Below, piece after piece: positions 46,222-54,879 of a stretch of DNA of 64,000 nucleotides. Both the position numbers and the translations under genes were made by a program. Source of the DNA: Pseudomonas wuhanensis (GTDB lineage Bacteria > Pseudomonadota > Gammaproteobacteria > Pseudomonadales > Pseudomonadaceae). The DNA is taken from the NCBI RefSeq assembly GCF_030687395.1, contig NZ_CP117430.1:5146001-5210000 (forward strand), in the 5' to 3' direction. How positions within the stretch are numbered: the stretch's first letter is position 1; each line of letters starts with the position of its first letter. The notes beneath the pieces were generated by a model. It was not told the DNA's origin. It did no database searches and saw only the letters and a program-made list of their open reading frames with translations.

Positions 46222-47586
46222 TCAGGCAGTCAACGCAAAATGTTCAGCCACCGCTCGCTCGACCCAGGTATGGGCCTGACCGAGGTAATGGGCGGGGTCC
46301 AGTAGACGATCGAGTTCAGCGTCCGACAGCTCGGCAGTCACCTGCGGCTCGTCGCCGAGTACCGCGCGCAGATGACGTTGCTCGGCCACGGCGCGCTTGC
46401 AGCATTGCTCCAGCAGATGATGCGCGGTGTCGCGACCGACCCGTTGCGCCAGCACGATGCTCACGGCTTCGGCCAGCACCAGGCCCTGGGTCAGGTCGAG
46501 GTTGCGCTTCATTCGGTCGGCATCCACTTCCAGGCCGTCGGCCACCAACAGCGCTTGCTGCAAGCTGCCTGACACCAAGCAGCAGATCTCCGGCAGGGTT
46601 TCCCATTCGGCATGCCACAAGCCCAGGCTGCGCTCGTGTTCCTGCGGCATCGCGCTGAACAAGGTCGAGAGCAAACCCGGCACCCGCGTTGCCGCACTGA
46701 TCAACACCGCCGCACCCACCGGGTTGCGTTTGTGTGGCATGGTCGAGGAACCGCCCTTGCCTGGTGCCGAAGGTTCGAACACTTCGCCGGCCTCGGTCTG
46801 CATCAACAGGCTGATGTCGCGGCCGAGTTTGCCGAGGCTGCCGGCGATCAACCCAAGCACCGCGCCAAACTCCACCAGACGATCACGCTGGGTGTGCCAG
46901 GGTTGATCCGGCAAGGTCAGTTGCAGTTCTGCGGCCAAGGCTTCGGCAATCGGCATCGCCTGCTCGCCGAGGGCCGCGAGGGTGCCGGAAGCACCGCCGA
47001 ATTGCAGCACCAGCAGGCGCGGTTTGAGTTCCAGCAGACGCTGACGGCTGCGCGTCACCGCCCCCAACCAACCGGCGATTTTCATGCCGAGGGTGACGGG
47101 CGTCGCGTGTTGCAACCAGGTGCGTCCGGCCAATGGGGTGGCGACGTAACGCCAGGCCTGGGTCGCGAGGGTTTCCCCCAACTGCATCAGATCAGCTTCG
47201 ATCAATTCCAGCGCACGGCGCAGTTGCAGCACCAGACCGGTGTCCATTACATCCTGGCTGGTCGCGCCCAGATGCATGTAACGCTCGGCTTCGGCATCGT
47301 CCTTGGCGATCTGCTTGCCCAATGCCTTGACCAGCGGAATTGCCGAATTGCCCGCCGTGGCAATCGCCTCACCAAGCGCGGCGAAGTCGTAATGCTCGGC
47401 CCGACATGCCGCTTCGATAGACGCGACAGCCGTCTGCGGAATCAGGCCAACCCGCGCCTCGGCCCGGGCCAGTGCCGCTTCGAAATCAAGCATGGCCTGA
47501 ACCCGGCCCTGATCGCAGAACACGTCACGCATGTCGAGTGCCGTGAAGTAGGCATCGAACAATTGATTGCCCGGTCGCTGGTTCAT
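46222..47586 (-). CDS. pcaB: 3-carboxy-cis,cis-muconate cycloisomerase
   Basis: A 454-residue fumarase/aspartase-superfamily enzyme that lactonises 3-carboxy-cis,cis-muconate to 4-carboxymuconolactone. The superfamily signature is intact (KGGSSTMPHKRNP), as are GATSQDVMDTGLVLQLR and the early ALARAEARVGLIP helix. Length matches P. putida PcaB. Directly upstream lies the remnant of a transporter gene (47632-47736), where intact pcaT would be expected. Confidence 0.94.
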   Translation of the reverse strand: MNQRPGNQLFDAYFTALDMRDVFCDQGRVQAMLDFEAALARAEARVGLIPQTAVASIEAACRAEHYDFAALGEAIATAGNSAIPLVKALGKQIAKDDAEAERYMHLGATSQDVMDTGLVLQLRRALELIEADLMQLGETLATQAWRYVATPLAGRTWLQHATPVTLGMKIAGWLGAVTRSRQRLLELKPRLLVLQFGGASGTLAALGEQAMPIAEALAAELQLTLPDQPWHTQRDRLVEFGAVLGLIAGSLGKLGRDISLLMQTEAGEVFEPSAPGKGGSSTMPHKRNPVGAAVLISAATRVPGLLSTLFSAMPQEHERSLGLWHAEWETLPEICCLVSGSLQQALLVADGLEVDADRMKRNLDLTQGLVLAEAVSIVLAQRVGRDTAHHLLEQCCKRAVAEQRHLRAVLGDEPQVTAELSDAELDRLLDPAHYLGQAHTWVERAVAEHFALTA

Positions 47587-47631
47587 AAACAGTCCTTGCA
47601 GGCGTGGGCCGGTCAGGCCCCCGCGTAAAGA

Positions 47632-47736
47632 TCAAAGGTCGTTTTGCAAATACTTCGCCTGTTTCGGCAGACGCAGGCTGAACAGGAACGCCACCGCCAT
47701 CATCACCGTCACGTACCAGTGAACAATTTCGAGTCT
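47632..47736 (-). pseudogene. pcaT: C-terminal remnant of an MFS transporter gene, probably pcaT
   Basis: About 33 codons plus stop remain (EIVHWYVTVMM, then AVAFLFSLRLPKQAKYLQNDL). This is a last transmembrane helix and a basic tail, as at the end of MHS-family keto-acid permeases. It ends 45 bases before pcaB, the place of pcaT (beta-ketoadipate permease) in other pseudomonads. Immediately upstream the frame runs into unrelated sequence and then a REP pair. No start or earlier helices remain, so it cannot make a transporter. Confidence 0.65.
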
Positions 47737-47781
47737 AGGCACACTTTGCAACAAACCCATTCCACAATTGGGCAATGCTAT

Positions 47782-47892
47782 CCCTGTGGGAGCGGGCTTG
47801 CCCGCGATGACTGAGTCACATCCAGCATTAATGGTGACTGACCCAACGCTATCGCGGGCAAGTCGGATCGCCGCACCGCCGCTCCCACAGGT
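47782..47892. repeat. REP pair with a variant right copy
   Basis: The left copy is standard (cctgtgggagcgggcttgcccgcg). The right copy has cgcgggcaag followed by an inserted tcggatcgccgcaccgc before cgctcccacagg, a longer variant. It separates the pcaT remnant from pcaG. Confidence 0.85.
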
Positions 47893-47906
47893 TTTGTGGC
47901 GTTCAA

Positions 47907-48473
47907 TCAATAATCAAAAAATACCGTCTCGGCATCCGTCCCCTGCAGAATCACATTCCACTGATAAACACCCGCCGCATCCTTTTTCGCCAGCAAGGTG
48001 CTGCGACGTTCGGCAGGCACGCATTCCAGCAGCGGATCCGCCACGTTAGCCGGTTCGCCATCAAAGTAAATCCGCGTCAGCAAGTGCTTCACCAACCCAC
48101 GAGCAAACACCAGCACCACCAAATGCGGCGCCTGGGTCGTGCCCTTCAGGCCTTCCACTGTGCCCGGCTTGATCGTGGTAAAGCGGAAGCGCCCTTCTGC
48201 ATCCACCGGCACCCGGCCAAACCCTTCGAAGTTCGGGTCCAGGGGTTTGTCCTGATCGTCTTCGGGATGGTCGTACTTGCCGGCGGCGTTGGCCTGCCAG
48301 ACTTCGAGCATCGCATCGTTGACGAAGTCGCCGTTGCCATCGACGACTTGCCCGGTGATTGCCACGCGCTCGCCGAGGGTCTGTGCGACGGTCAGGTCTT
48401 CGCGGTTCAGCCAGGTCAGGCCAATGTGGTAATACGGCCCGACGGTGTGGGACGTGGTCGCGTTCAGCGTCAT
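47907..48473 (-). CDS. pcaG: Protocatechuate 3,4-dioxygenase alpha subunit
   Basis: A 188-residue alpha subunit of the intradiol dioxygenase. It shows HTVGPYYHIGLTW, VVDGNGDFVNDAMLEVWQANAAGKYDHP and FEGFGRVPVDAEGRFRFTTIKPG but lacks the full iron-ligand set, as expected for the non-catalytic alpha chain. The ATG at 48473 follows ggag and sits one base after the pcaH stop, so the two subunits are translated together. Alpha and beta assemble as an (alpha-beta)12 complex. Confidence 0.95.
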   Translation of the reverse strand: MTLNATTSHTVGPYYHIGLTWLNREDLTVAQTLGERVAITGQVVDGNGDFVNDAMLEVWQANAAGKYDHPEDDQDKPLDPNFEGFGRVPVDAEGRFRFTTIKPGTVEGLKGTTQAPHLVVLVFARGLVKHLLTRIYFDGEPANVADPLLECVPAERRSTLLAKKDAAGVYQWNVILQGTDAETVFFDY

Positions 48474-48474
48474 C

Positions 48475-49179
48475 TTATTTCTCCATCGGCGTGGCATCGC
48501 GGCCGCGCAAGACGATGTCCCAGCGATAACCGAGGGCGTAGGAAGGGATGGTTTTTTCCAGATCGAAACTGGCGATCAGACGCTCTTTGGCGCTGGTATC
48601 GGGCACGCAGTTGTAGATCGGGTCGTAGGCCAGCAATGGGTCGCCCGGGAAATACATCTGGGTCACCAGGCGCGTGAGAATACTCGGCCCGAACAGTGAG
48701 AAATGGATGTGCGCCGGGCGCCAGGCGTTGTGGTGGTTACCCCACGGATAGGCGCCAGGCTTGATGGTCTGGAACTGATACCAGCCATCGGCGTCGGTCA
48801 CCGTACGGCCGGTGCCGGTGAAGTTCGGGTCCAGCGGTGCGTCGTGCAGGTCGCGCGCATGGGCGTAGCGACCGGCAGAGTTGGCCTGCCAGATTTCCAC
48901 CAGAATGCCCGGTACCGGCAGACCGTTTTCATCCAGCACACGGCCGTGAATGATGATCCGCTCACCCAGTGGTTCGCCCGAGTGCTGGGCAGTCAGGTCG
49001 TTGTCCTGCTCCTGGATGCGCTCGGCGCCAATGGTCGGGCCGGTGATTTCCGACAGCGAATGAGGCAAAAACACCAACGGCTTGGACGGCGAGCGAAGGT
49101 TGGTGGATTGATAAGGAGGGTGCAGGTATTCCGGCTGAGTGCCCGCCTGCGGGCGACGGTAACCAGGTTTGTCAGTCAT
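48475..49179 (-). CDS. pcaH: Protocatechuate 3,4-dioxygenase beta subunit
   Basis: A 234-residue catalytic beta subunit that binds non-haem Fe(III) and cleaves protocatechuate to 3-carboxy-cis,cis-muconate. Iron ligands appear as the Tyr of NSAGRYAHARD, the Tyr of GAYPWGNHHNAWRP, and the two His of WRPAHIHFSLFG. The N-terminus (GYRRPQAGTQPEYLHPPYQSTNLRSP in part) is typical. It lies 52 bases after pcaF in the same direction; in several pseudomonads pcaHG is a separate operon, so the placement here is noteworthy. Confidence 0.96.
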   Translation of the reverse strand: MTDKPGYRRPQAGTQPEYLHPPYQSTNLRSPSKPLVFLPHSLSEITGPTIGAERIQEQDNDLTAQHSGEPLGERIIIHGRVLDENGLPVPGILVEIWQANSAGRYAHARDLHDAPLDPNFTGTGRTVTDADGWYQFQTIKPGAYPWGNHHNAWRPAHIHFSLFGPSILTRLVTQMYFPGDPLLAYDPIYNCVPDTSAKERLIASFDLEKTIPSYALGYRWDIVLRGRDATPMEK

Positions 49180-49231
49180 TGCGCTTTCCTCAGTTCTTAT
49201 TAGTCGACGCTTTTAATTCACAGTCAGCGTG

Positions 49232-50434
49232 TCAGACCCGTTCGATCGCCAAGGCCAGACCCTGGCCGACACCGACGCACATGGTCGCCAGGCCTTTCTT
49301 GCCACCGGTTTTTTCCAGATGATGCAGCGCGGTCAGTACCAGGCGTGCACCGCTCATGCCCAGCGGATGGCCCAAGGCAATGGCGCCACCGTTCGGGTTG
49401 ACCTGGGCCGCGTCATCCGCCAATCCCAGTTCACGCAGCACGGCCAAGCCCTGGCTGGCGAAGGCTTCGTTGAGTTCGATTACGTCGAAATCGCTGACCG
49501 CCAAACCCAGGCGCTCAGTCAATTTGCGCACCGCTGGCACCGGGCCGATGCCCATCACCCTGGGTGCGACACCGGCACTCGACATGCCCAACACGCGAGC
49601 GCGGGCAGTCAGGCCATGTTTCTTCACCGCGTCGCCGGAGGCCAGAATCAACGCCGCCGCACCGTCGTTCACGCCGGAAGCGTTGCCGGCGGTGACGGTT
49701 TTGTCCGGGCCGTTGACCGGTTTGAGTTTGGCCAGGGTTTCCAGTGTCGTATCAGCGCGAGGATGCTCGTCCTGCGTGACGACGCTTTCACCCTTCTTGT
49801 GGGCAATGCGCACTTCGACGATTTCTTCGGCGAAAAATCCTGCGGCTTGCGCGGCGGCCGTGCGTTGCTGACTGCGCAGGGCGAACGCATCCTGATCGGC
49901 GCGGGACACCTGGTAGTCGTCGGCCACGTTATCGGCGGTCTGCGGCATCGCATCCACGCCGTATTGGGCTTTCATCAACGGGTTGATGAAGCGCCAGCCG
50001 ATGGTGGTGTCTTCCAGCTTCATGTTGCGCGAGAACGCCGCATCAGCCTTGCCCATCACGAACGGTGCGCGAGACATGGACTCGACGCCGCCGGCGATCG
50101 CCAGCTCCATCTCGCCACTGGCGATGGCCCGGAATGCTGTGCCGATTGCGTCCATGCCCGAAGCGCACAGGCGATTGAGGGTCACACCTGGAATGGTTTC
50201 CGGCAGGCCTGCCAGCAGCAACGCCATGCGTGCCACGTTGCGGTTGTCTTCGCCGGCCTGGTTTGCGCAGCCGAGGAACACCTCGTCCACCGCGTTCCAG
50301 TCCACCGACGGGTTGCGTTCCATCAACGCCTTGATCGGCACGGCGGCAAGGTCATCGGCGCGAACCGCCGACAAGCCACCGCCGAAACGGCCGATGGGGG
50401 TGCGAATGGCGTCGCAGATATAAACGTCACGCAT
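49232..50434 (-). CDS. pcaF: 3-oxoadipyl-CoA thiolase
   Basis: A 400-residue thiolase that cleaves 3-oxoadipyl-CoA to succinyl-CoA and acetyl-CoA. Active residues: Cys90 (LNRLCASGMDAIG), the His of GGAIALGHPLGMSGAR and the Cys of LATMCVGVGQG. The opening MRDVYICDAIRTPIGRFGG is the PcaF/PaaJ start. The ATG overlaps the pcaJ stop by one base (TGATG). A longer open frame upstream overlaps pcaJ and is not used. Confidence 0.95.
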   Translation of the reverse strand: MRDVYICDAIRTPIGRFGGGLSAVRADDLAAVPIKALMERNPSVDWNAVDEVFLGCANQAGEDNRNVARMALLLAGLPETIPGVTLNRLCASGMDAIGTAFRAIASGEMELAIAGGVESMSRAPFVMGKADAAFSRNMKLEDTTIGWRFINPLMKAQYGVDAMPQTADNVADDYQVSRADQDAFALRSQQRTAAAQAAGFFAEEIVEVRIAHKKGESVVTQDEHPRADTTLETLAKLKPVNGPDKTVTAGNASGVNDGAAALILASGDAVKKHGLTARARVLGMSSAGVAPRVMGIGPVPAVRKLTERLGLAVSDFDVIELNEAFASQGLAVLRELGLADDAAQVNPNGGAIALGHPLGMSGARLVLTALHHLEKTGGKKGLATMCVGVGQGLALAIERV

Positions 50435-51213
50435 CAGGCTTCTCCAGGTGCTTGGCCGTGGGCCGCCGCGGTGCGGGCTTCTAGATCGCGCAGCGCGGTT
50501 AGTTCGACCTCGGTTGGCTCGGCGGTATTTTCCACCTGATCGGCAAAACGAATTGCCCAACCGGTGGCAGCAATCACTTGCTCGCGGGTCACGCCTGGAT
50601 GCAGCGCGGTCACCACGAATTCATGGGTGCCGGCTTCAGGCTCCATGATGCACAGGTCGGTAATAATGCCAACAGGACCGGCGCCCGGCAGGCCGAGACG
50701 CTTGCGTGAATCCCCACCCTCACCATGGCCGACCGAGGTAATGAAGTCGAGTTTGTCGACAAAGGAACGCGCCGACTGCTTGAGGATGATCAGCACGCTC
50801 TTGGCGGAACCGGCGATCTCCGGCGCGCCACCGGCACCCGGCAGGCGAACTTTCGGCTGATGGTAGTCACCCACCACCGTGGTGTTGATGTTGCCGAAGC
50901 GGTCGACTTGCGCGGCGCCGAGAAAACCGACGTCAATGCGCCCGCCCTGCAACCAGTAGCGAAAAATCTCACCGGTCGGGACGACGGTGTCGGCGGTTTC
51001 CGCCAGCTCACCGTCACCGATCGACAGTGGCAATACGCTCGGCTTGGCACCGATCGGACCCGATTCGTAGATCAGGACAACGTCTGGCGAGGAAGTCAGA
51101 CGTGCCAGGTTGGCGGCTTTCGACGGCAGGCCGATACCGACGAAGCACACCGAACCGTTTTTCAGACGGCGGGCGGCGGCAACAGTCATCATTTCATTGG
51201 TGGTGTAAGTCAT
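50434..51213 (-). CDS. pcaJ: 3-oxoadipate CoA-transferase subunit B
   Basis: A 259-residue beta subunit of 3-oxoadipate:succinyl-CoA transferase. The catalytic Glu50 lies in VVLIYESGPIG, and the family motif VGFLGAAQVDRFGNINTT follows. It pairs with PcaI: its ATG shares one base with the pcaI stop, giving coupled 1:1 synthesis. Confidence 0.94.
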   Translation of the reverse strand: MTYTTNEMMTVAAARRLKNGSVCFVGIGLPSKAANLARLTSSPDVVLIYESGPIGAKPSVLPLSIGDGELAETADTVVPTGEIFRYWLQGGRIDVGFLGAAQVDRFGNINTTVVGDYHQPKVRLPGAGGAPEIAGSAKSVLIILKQSARSFVDKLDFITSVGHGEGGDSRKRLGLPGAGPVGIITDLCIMEPEAGTHEFVVTALHPGVTREQVIAATGWAIRFADQVENTAEPTEVELTALRDLEARTAAAHGQAPGEA

Positions 51214-52070
51214 TACTTGGCCTCCGAAGCAGCGGCCAGCTTGGCCTGGAACTCACTGAAGTCAGCGCAACCGTGGATGTACTCATTGATCCACGCGGTG
51301 AAGGTTTCACGGTCGCGGGCAATCGGGTCCCAGGCCTGGTAGAAGCGGTTGTCGCGCTCGGTGTAACCGTGGGCGTAGGACGGATGCGCGCCGCCTGGTA
51401 CGTGGCAGACCGCGCTCAAGGCCCAGGTCGGCAGCACGCAAGCGTTCATCGGCGCATTGAGGTCGTCGACGATTTCTTCGACGGTGACGATGCAGCGTTT
51501 GGCGGCCAGCGCGGCTTCTTTCTGCACGCCGAGAATGCCCCACAGCAGCACATTGCCTTGACGGTCAGCTTTCTGCGCGTGAATCACGGTAATGTCGGGG
51601 CGCACCGAAGGCACCGCCGCCAGCACTTCGCCGGTGAATGGGCACGTGACGGTTTTGATCAGCGGGTTGACCTTTGGCAGGTCGGAACCAGCGTAGGCAC
51701 GCAGCACCGCGAACGGTAAGCCCGAAGCGCCCGCGACGTAGGCATTGGCCAGGTCGGCGTGGCTGTGTTCTTCAATTTCCAGCGCATGCGGCCACTGCCT
51801 TTCGACCGCGTCACGCAGACGGTGCAGCGAGCCCACGCCCGGGTTACCGCCCCAGGAGAAGATCAGCTTGCGAGCACAACCGGCACCGATCAACTGGTCG
51901 TAGATCAAGTCGGGCGTCATCCGCACCAGGGTCAGATCTTTCTTGCCCTGCCGGATGATTTCGTGACCGGCCGCCGTAGGAATCAGGTGAGTAAAGCCTT
52001 CGAGCGCGACGGTATCGCCGTCGTTGACGAACTGCTTTACCGCGTCATGCAGCGAAAGGATTTCAGCCAT
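51213..52070 (-). CDS. pcaI: 3-oxoadipate CoA-transferase subunit A
   Basis: A 285-residue alpha subunit of the CoA transferase. Visible features: GDTVALEGFTHLIPTAAGHEIIRQ, the CoA-loop-type segment LIFSWGGNPGVGSLHRL, and IHAQKADRQGNVLLWG. It starts the pcaIJF operon, with a good ribosome site (gggag) before the ATG. A PcaR-box-like inverted region is located about 120 bases upstream (52174-52205). Confidence 0.93.
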   Translation of the reverse strand: MAEILSLHDAVKQFVNDGDTVALEGFTHLIPTAAGHEIIRQGKKDLTLVRMTPDLIYDQLIGAGCARKLIFSWGGNPGVGSLHRLRDAVERQWPHALEIEEHSHADLANAYVAGASGLPFAVLRAYAGSDLPKVNPLIKTVTCPFTGEVLAAVPSVRPDITVIHAQKADRQGNVLLWGILGVQKEAALAAKRCIVTVEEIVDDLNAPMNACVLPTWALSAVCHVPGGAHPSYAHGYTERDNRFYQAWDPIARDRETFTAWINEYIHGCADFSEFQAKLAAASEAK

Positions 52071-52173
52071 GGGGCAGGCTCCCGTTTTGTTATGAACCGA
52101 CAGTGGTAGAAAAAGGCGCGAGATTCAGCGCCGGAATGACTGAAGAGTAAGCCCCTGGAAAACGCCAAACAAT

Positions 52174-52205
52174 CCGATAATCGACTGAGTGTTCGTTTAT
52201 CGAAC
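52174..52205 (-). promoter_or_regulatory. PcaR-box-like sites upstream of pcaI
   Basis: On the minus strand GTTCGATAAACGAAC (52191-52205) and then GATTATCGG (52174-52183 reads CCGATAATCG on plus). The first differs by two bases from the P. putida box as remembered. Placed about 105-135 bases before the pcaI ATG. Confidence 0.55.
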
Positions 52206-52237
52206 AGATTGTTATCTCCCTACCGATCTCCTGCGCC

Positions 52238-52269
52238 GATCGTTTCCCACGCTCCGCGTGGGAACGATC
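52238..52269. repeat. Palindromic repeat, possible terminator of pcaK
   Basis: Imperfect palindrome with arms gatcgttt-cccacgc and gcgtgggaacgatc, a short dispersed element type of Pseudomonas. It sits 18 bases after the pcaK stop, between pcaK and pcaI. Confidence 0.7.
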
Positions 52270-52287
52270 ACATCTCGGAAATTGCCC

Positions 52288-53634
52288 TCAGGTCGCATCC
52301 GCATGGCTGACCATGCCTTTGATCACCACCGCTGTGGTCGCCAACGCGGCTGGAATCACCAGCGCCGTCAGCACCTGTTCGAAATTCCAGCCCAGGCCCA
52401 GCAACGTTGCTCCCATCCATGCACCGAGAATCGCGCCGAAACGGCCAATCCCGAGCATCCACGACACACCGGTCGCCCGCCCTTGAGTCGGGTAAAACCG
52501 CGCCGCGAGCGACGGCATCGCCGATTGCGCACCGTTGACGCACATCCCGGCCACCAGCACCAGGGTTGCCAGCAATGTGATGCTGCCCAGGCTCTGCCCT
52601 ACCGCGTAGGCAAACACCCCGGCGAATAAGTAGAAAATGCCGATGACCTTGTGTGGATTGAACCGGTCCATCGCCCAGCCCACGCCCACTGCGCTCAACA
52701 CTCCACCGAACTGGAACAGCGCACCAATGAATGCGGCCTGCTCCATGCTCGCGCCGCTGTCACGCATCAGTGTCGGCAACCAACTGGTCAGCAGGTAAAC
52801 GATCACCAGGCCCATGAAGTACGTCAGCCACAGCAACAACGTGCCTGTGCTGTAGGTGCCGGAGAAGATCACCGCAAACACATTGCGGGCCTTCACGGTT
52901 TTCTGTTCCGGCACCCTGAAGCTCGAAGCTTGGGCCACCAGCGTCGGGTCGATGGGTGCCAGGGCCTTGCGCACTTTGTCCGTGCCACGATTGCGCACCA
53001 CCAGATAGCGCGCCGATTCCGGCAACCAGAACAGCAAGACGACGGCGAGAATCAGCGGCAGAATCCCACCGATCATCAACAGGCTGTGCCAGCCGAAGGC
53101 CGGGATCAGTTTGGCCGAGATGAACCCGCCACCGGCCATGCCAAGGTTGAAGCCACAGAACATGCTGGTCACCAGCAGGGACTTTTTGCGCTCCGGGGTG
53201 TATTCGGACAGCAGTGTGGTGGCGTTCGGCATGCCGGCGCCCAGGCCCAGGCCGGTGAGGAAACGCAGCACCAGCAGCTGATCGACGTTGGTGCTGTAGG
53301 CCGAGGCCAGGCTGAACGCGCCGAACAACAGTACCGCGCCCACCAGTACGACTTTTCGCCCAAAGCGGTCAGCCAACGGGCCGGAACCCAAGGCGCCGAA
53401 GACCATCCCGATCAACGCCGCACTCATCACCGGGCCGAGACTGGCGCGATCGATGCCCCAGTCCAGGGACAGTGCCGGCGCGATAAAACCCATGGCCGCG
53501 GTGTCGAGGCCATCGAGGAAGACAATCAGGAAACACAGGATCACCACCCGCCATTGGTAGCGCGAAATGGGTTGAGCGTTGATGAAGGACTGCACGTCGA
53601 GGCAGTTTCCTACAGCAGACTGAGGCTGGTTCAT
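52288..53634 (-). CDS. pcaK: 4-hydroxybenzoate/protocatechuate MFS transporter
   Basis: A 448-residue aromatic acid:H+ symporter (AAHS family) with 12 hydrophobic segments. Family marks: CFLIVFLDGLDTAAMGFIAPAL with the DGxD-type motif in helix 1, the G-P-L-A-D-R-F-G-R-K loop, and RFLTGLGLGAGMPNATTLLSEY. It imports 4-hydroxybenzoate and protocatechuate and in P. putida supports chemotaxis to them. I use the ATG at 53634; the six upstream codons begin with TTG. Controlled presumably by PcaR (boxes at 53884-53917). Confidence 0.93.
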   Translation of the reverse strand: MNQPQSAVGNCLDVQSFINAQPISRYQWRVVILCFLIVFLDGLDTAAMGFIAPALSLDWGIDRASLGPVMSAALIGMVFGALGSGPLADRFGRKVVLVGAVLLFGAFSLASAYSTNVDQLLVLRFLTGLGLGAGMPNATTLLSEYTPERKKSLLVTSMFCGFNLGMAGGGFISAKLIPAFGWHSLLMIGGILPLILAVVLLFWLPESARYLVVRNRGTDKVRKALAPIDPTLVAQASSFRVPEQKTVKARNVFAVIFSGTYSTGTLLLWLTYFMGLVIVYLLTSWLPTLMRDSGASMEQAAFIGALFQFGGVLSAVGVGWAMDRFNPHKVIGIFYLFAGVFAYAVGQSLGSITLLATLVLVAGMCVNGAQSAMPSLAARFYPTQGRATGVSWMLGIGRFGAILGAWMGATLLGLGWNFEQVLTALVIPAALATTAVVIKGMVSHADAT

Positions 53635-53883
53635 TATTTTTATTCCACGCAAAGAACGCAGTCGAACAGGTGTCAGCGGGGGCTGACGCTGTCACAAGAA
53701 AAGGAGGTCGGGATCAGGCAATTCGGTTTCGGCAGCTAAACCGGTGGGAACGGCGACAGTCGGGAAACGTGCGCATGACGATGCCTCTTCTCATTATTAT
53801 TGGGGCGTGATCCGGCGGCTGAAGGCCAACGAGTGCCGGATGACGCTGCCGCGACATTAATGATCCAAGGGAAAGAGCGTCAA

Positions 53884-53917
53884 TTCGATAAACGCGACTC
53901 TGTGCGTTTATCGAACA
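53884..53917. promoter_or_regulatory. PcaR-box inverted repeat upstream of pcaK
   Basis: TTCGATAAACGC (53884-53895) and its exact complement GCGTTTATCGAA (53904-53915), eight bases apart. The minus strand reads GTTCGATAAACGCAC at 53903-53917, one base from the remembered P. putida PcaR box. It lies between the pcaR stop and pcaK, 250 bases ahead of the pcaK start. The rest of 53635-53883 shows no gene. Confidence 0.6.
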
Positions 53918-53919
53918 GC

Positions 53920-54762
53920 TTAGGCAAAGAGTTGCGCGCTCAGATCACGACTGGCGCTTAGCAGGCCGGGCAGGAAACGCTGTTCCAGCTCGCTGCGACT
54001 GACCCGGCCGGCATGGGTGCTGACGTTTAACGCCGCCACCACTTGCCCGGAAGCGTCGTACACCGGAACGGCAATCGAGCGCAGGCCCTGCTCCAGTTCC
54101 TGATCAACGATGCACCAGCCTTGTTGCCTTACCTCTTGCAGGCATTCGAGCAACGCCTCGGGGGTATGCAAGGTGCGACTGGTCTTGGCTTGCAGCTCGG
54201 CATGGTCGAGGTACTCGCGCAGCGACGTATCGTCCAGCGCGGCGAGAAGAATCCTGCCCATGGATGTGCAATAGGCCGGCAGTCGCCCGCCCACCGAGAG
54301 GTCGACGGAAATCAGCCGCTGGGTGGTCGCCGAGCGCGCAATGTACAAAATGTCATCACCTTCCAGCGTGGCCATGTTGCAGGCCTCGTGCAGTTGCTCG
54401 CTCATGCGGTCCAGATACGGCTGGGCAGACACCGCCAATGGCGTCGACGACAAATAGGCATGGCCCAGGGTCAGTACTTTGGGCAGCAGCGAATAAGTAC
54501 GCCCATCGGTGGTGGCGTAGCCGAGCTTGATCAGCGTATGCAGGCAACGTCGCACTGCGGCGCGGGGAATTTCCGTGCGATGGCTGATCTGCGCAATCGT
54601 CAGGTGCCGCTTGCGCTCCTGGAACGCCTGCACCACCGCCAAACCACGGGCCAGGGAGGTCATGAAATCCGGGTCACCGGTCAGGGCCTGGATTCGCTTG
54701 GCGGGCGAGGCAACGATCGGCGGTGCCACTGAAGCGAAGGAATTGCGCATTTGATCGTTCAT
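53920..54762 (-). CDS. pcaR: IclR-family activator PcaR
   Basis: A 280-residue IclR-type regulator. The winged helix (about 35-95) includes SLARGLAVVQAFQERKRHLTIAQISHRTEIPRAAVRR, and the effector domain follows. It activates pca genes in response to beta-ketoadipate. The start at 54762 (MNDQMRNSFASVAPP) agrees with known PcaR openings; the longer frame back to 54876 has no ribosome site and would run through the PcaR boxes. It is upstream of pcaK in the same direction, with 285 bases between. Confidence 0.93.
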   Translation of the reverse strand: MNDQMRNSFASVAPPIVASPAKRIQALTGDPDFMTSLARGLAVVQAFQERKRHLTIAQISHRTEIPRAAVRRCLHTLIKLGYATTDGRTYSLLPKVLTLGHAYLSSTPLAVSAQPYLDRMSEQLHEACNMATLEGDDILYIARSATTQRLISVDLSVGGRLPAYCTSMGRILLAALDDTSLREYLDHAELQAKTSRTLHTPEALLECLQEVRQQGWCIVDQELEQGLRSIAVPVYDASGQVVAALNVSTHAGRVSRSELEQRFLPGLLSASRDLSAQLFA

Positions 54763-54844
54763 ATCAGGTTGTTTCCCACACGGATCAGCGACTATTACAA
54801 GCGGCCCCCGGTCTGACACACAAGCCATCGGCCACCAAGATTGG

Positions 54845-54874
54845 GCGATTATCGAACCATAGGCCGATAATCGC
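54845..54874. promoter_or_regulatory. PcaR boxes upstream of pcaR
   Basis: Plus strand GCGATTATCGAAC (54845-54857; complement GTTCGATAATCGC) and CCGATAATCGCA (54863-54874) flank a short spacer, about 85-110 bases before the pcaR ATG. They suggest autoregulation. Confidence 0.6.
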
Positions 54875-54879
54875 AATCA

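Noticed and set aside
50725..51719. Plus-strand frames over pcaJ and pcaI
   Set aside because: Shadows of the CoA-transferase genes on the minus strand.
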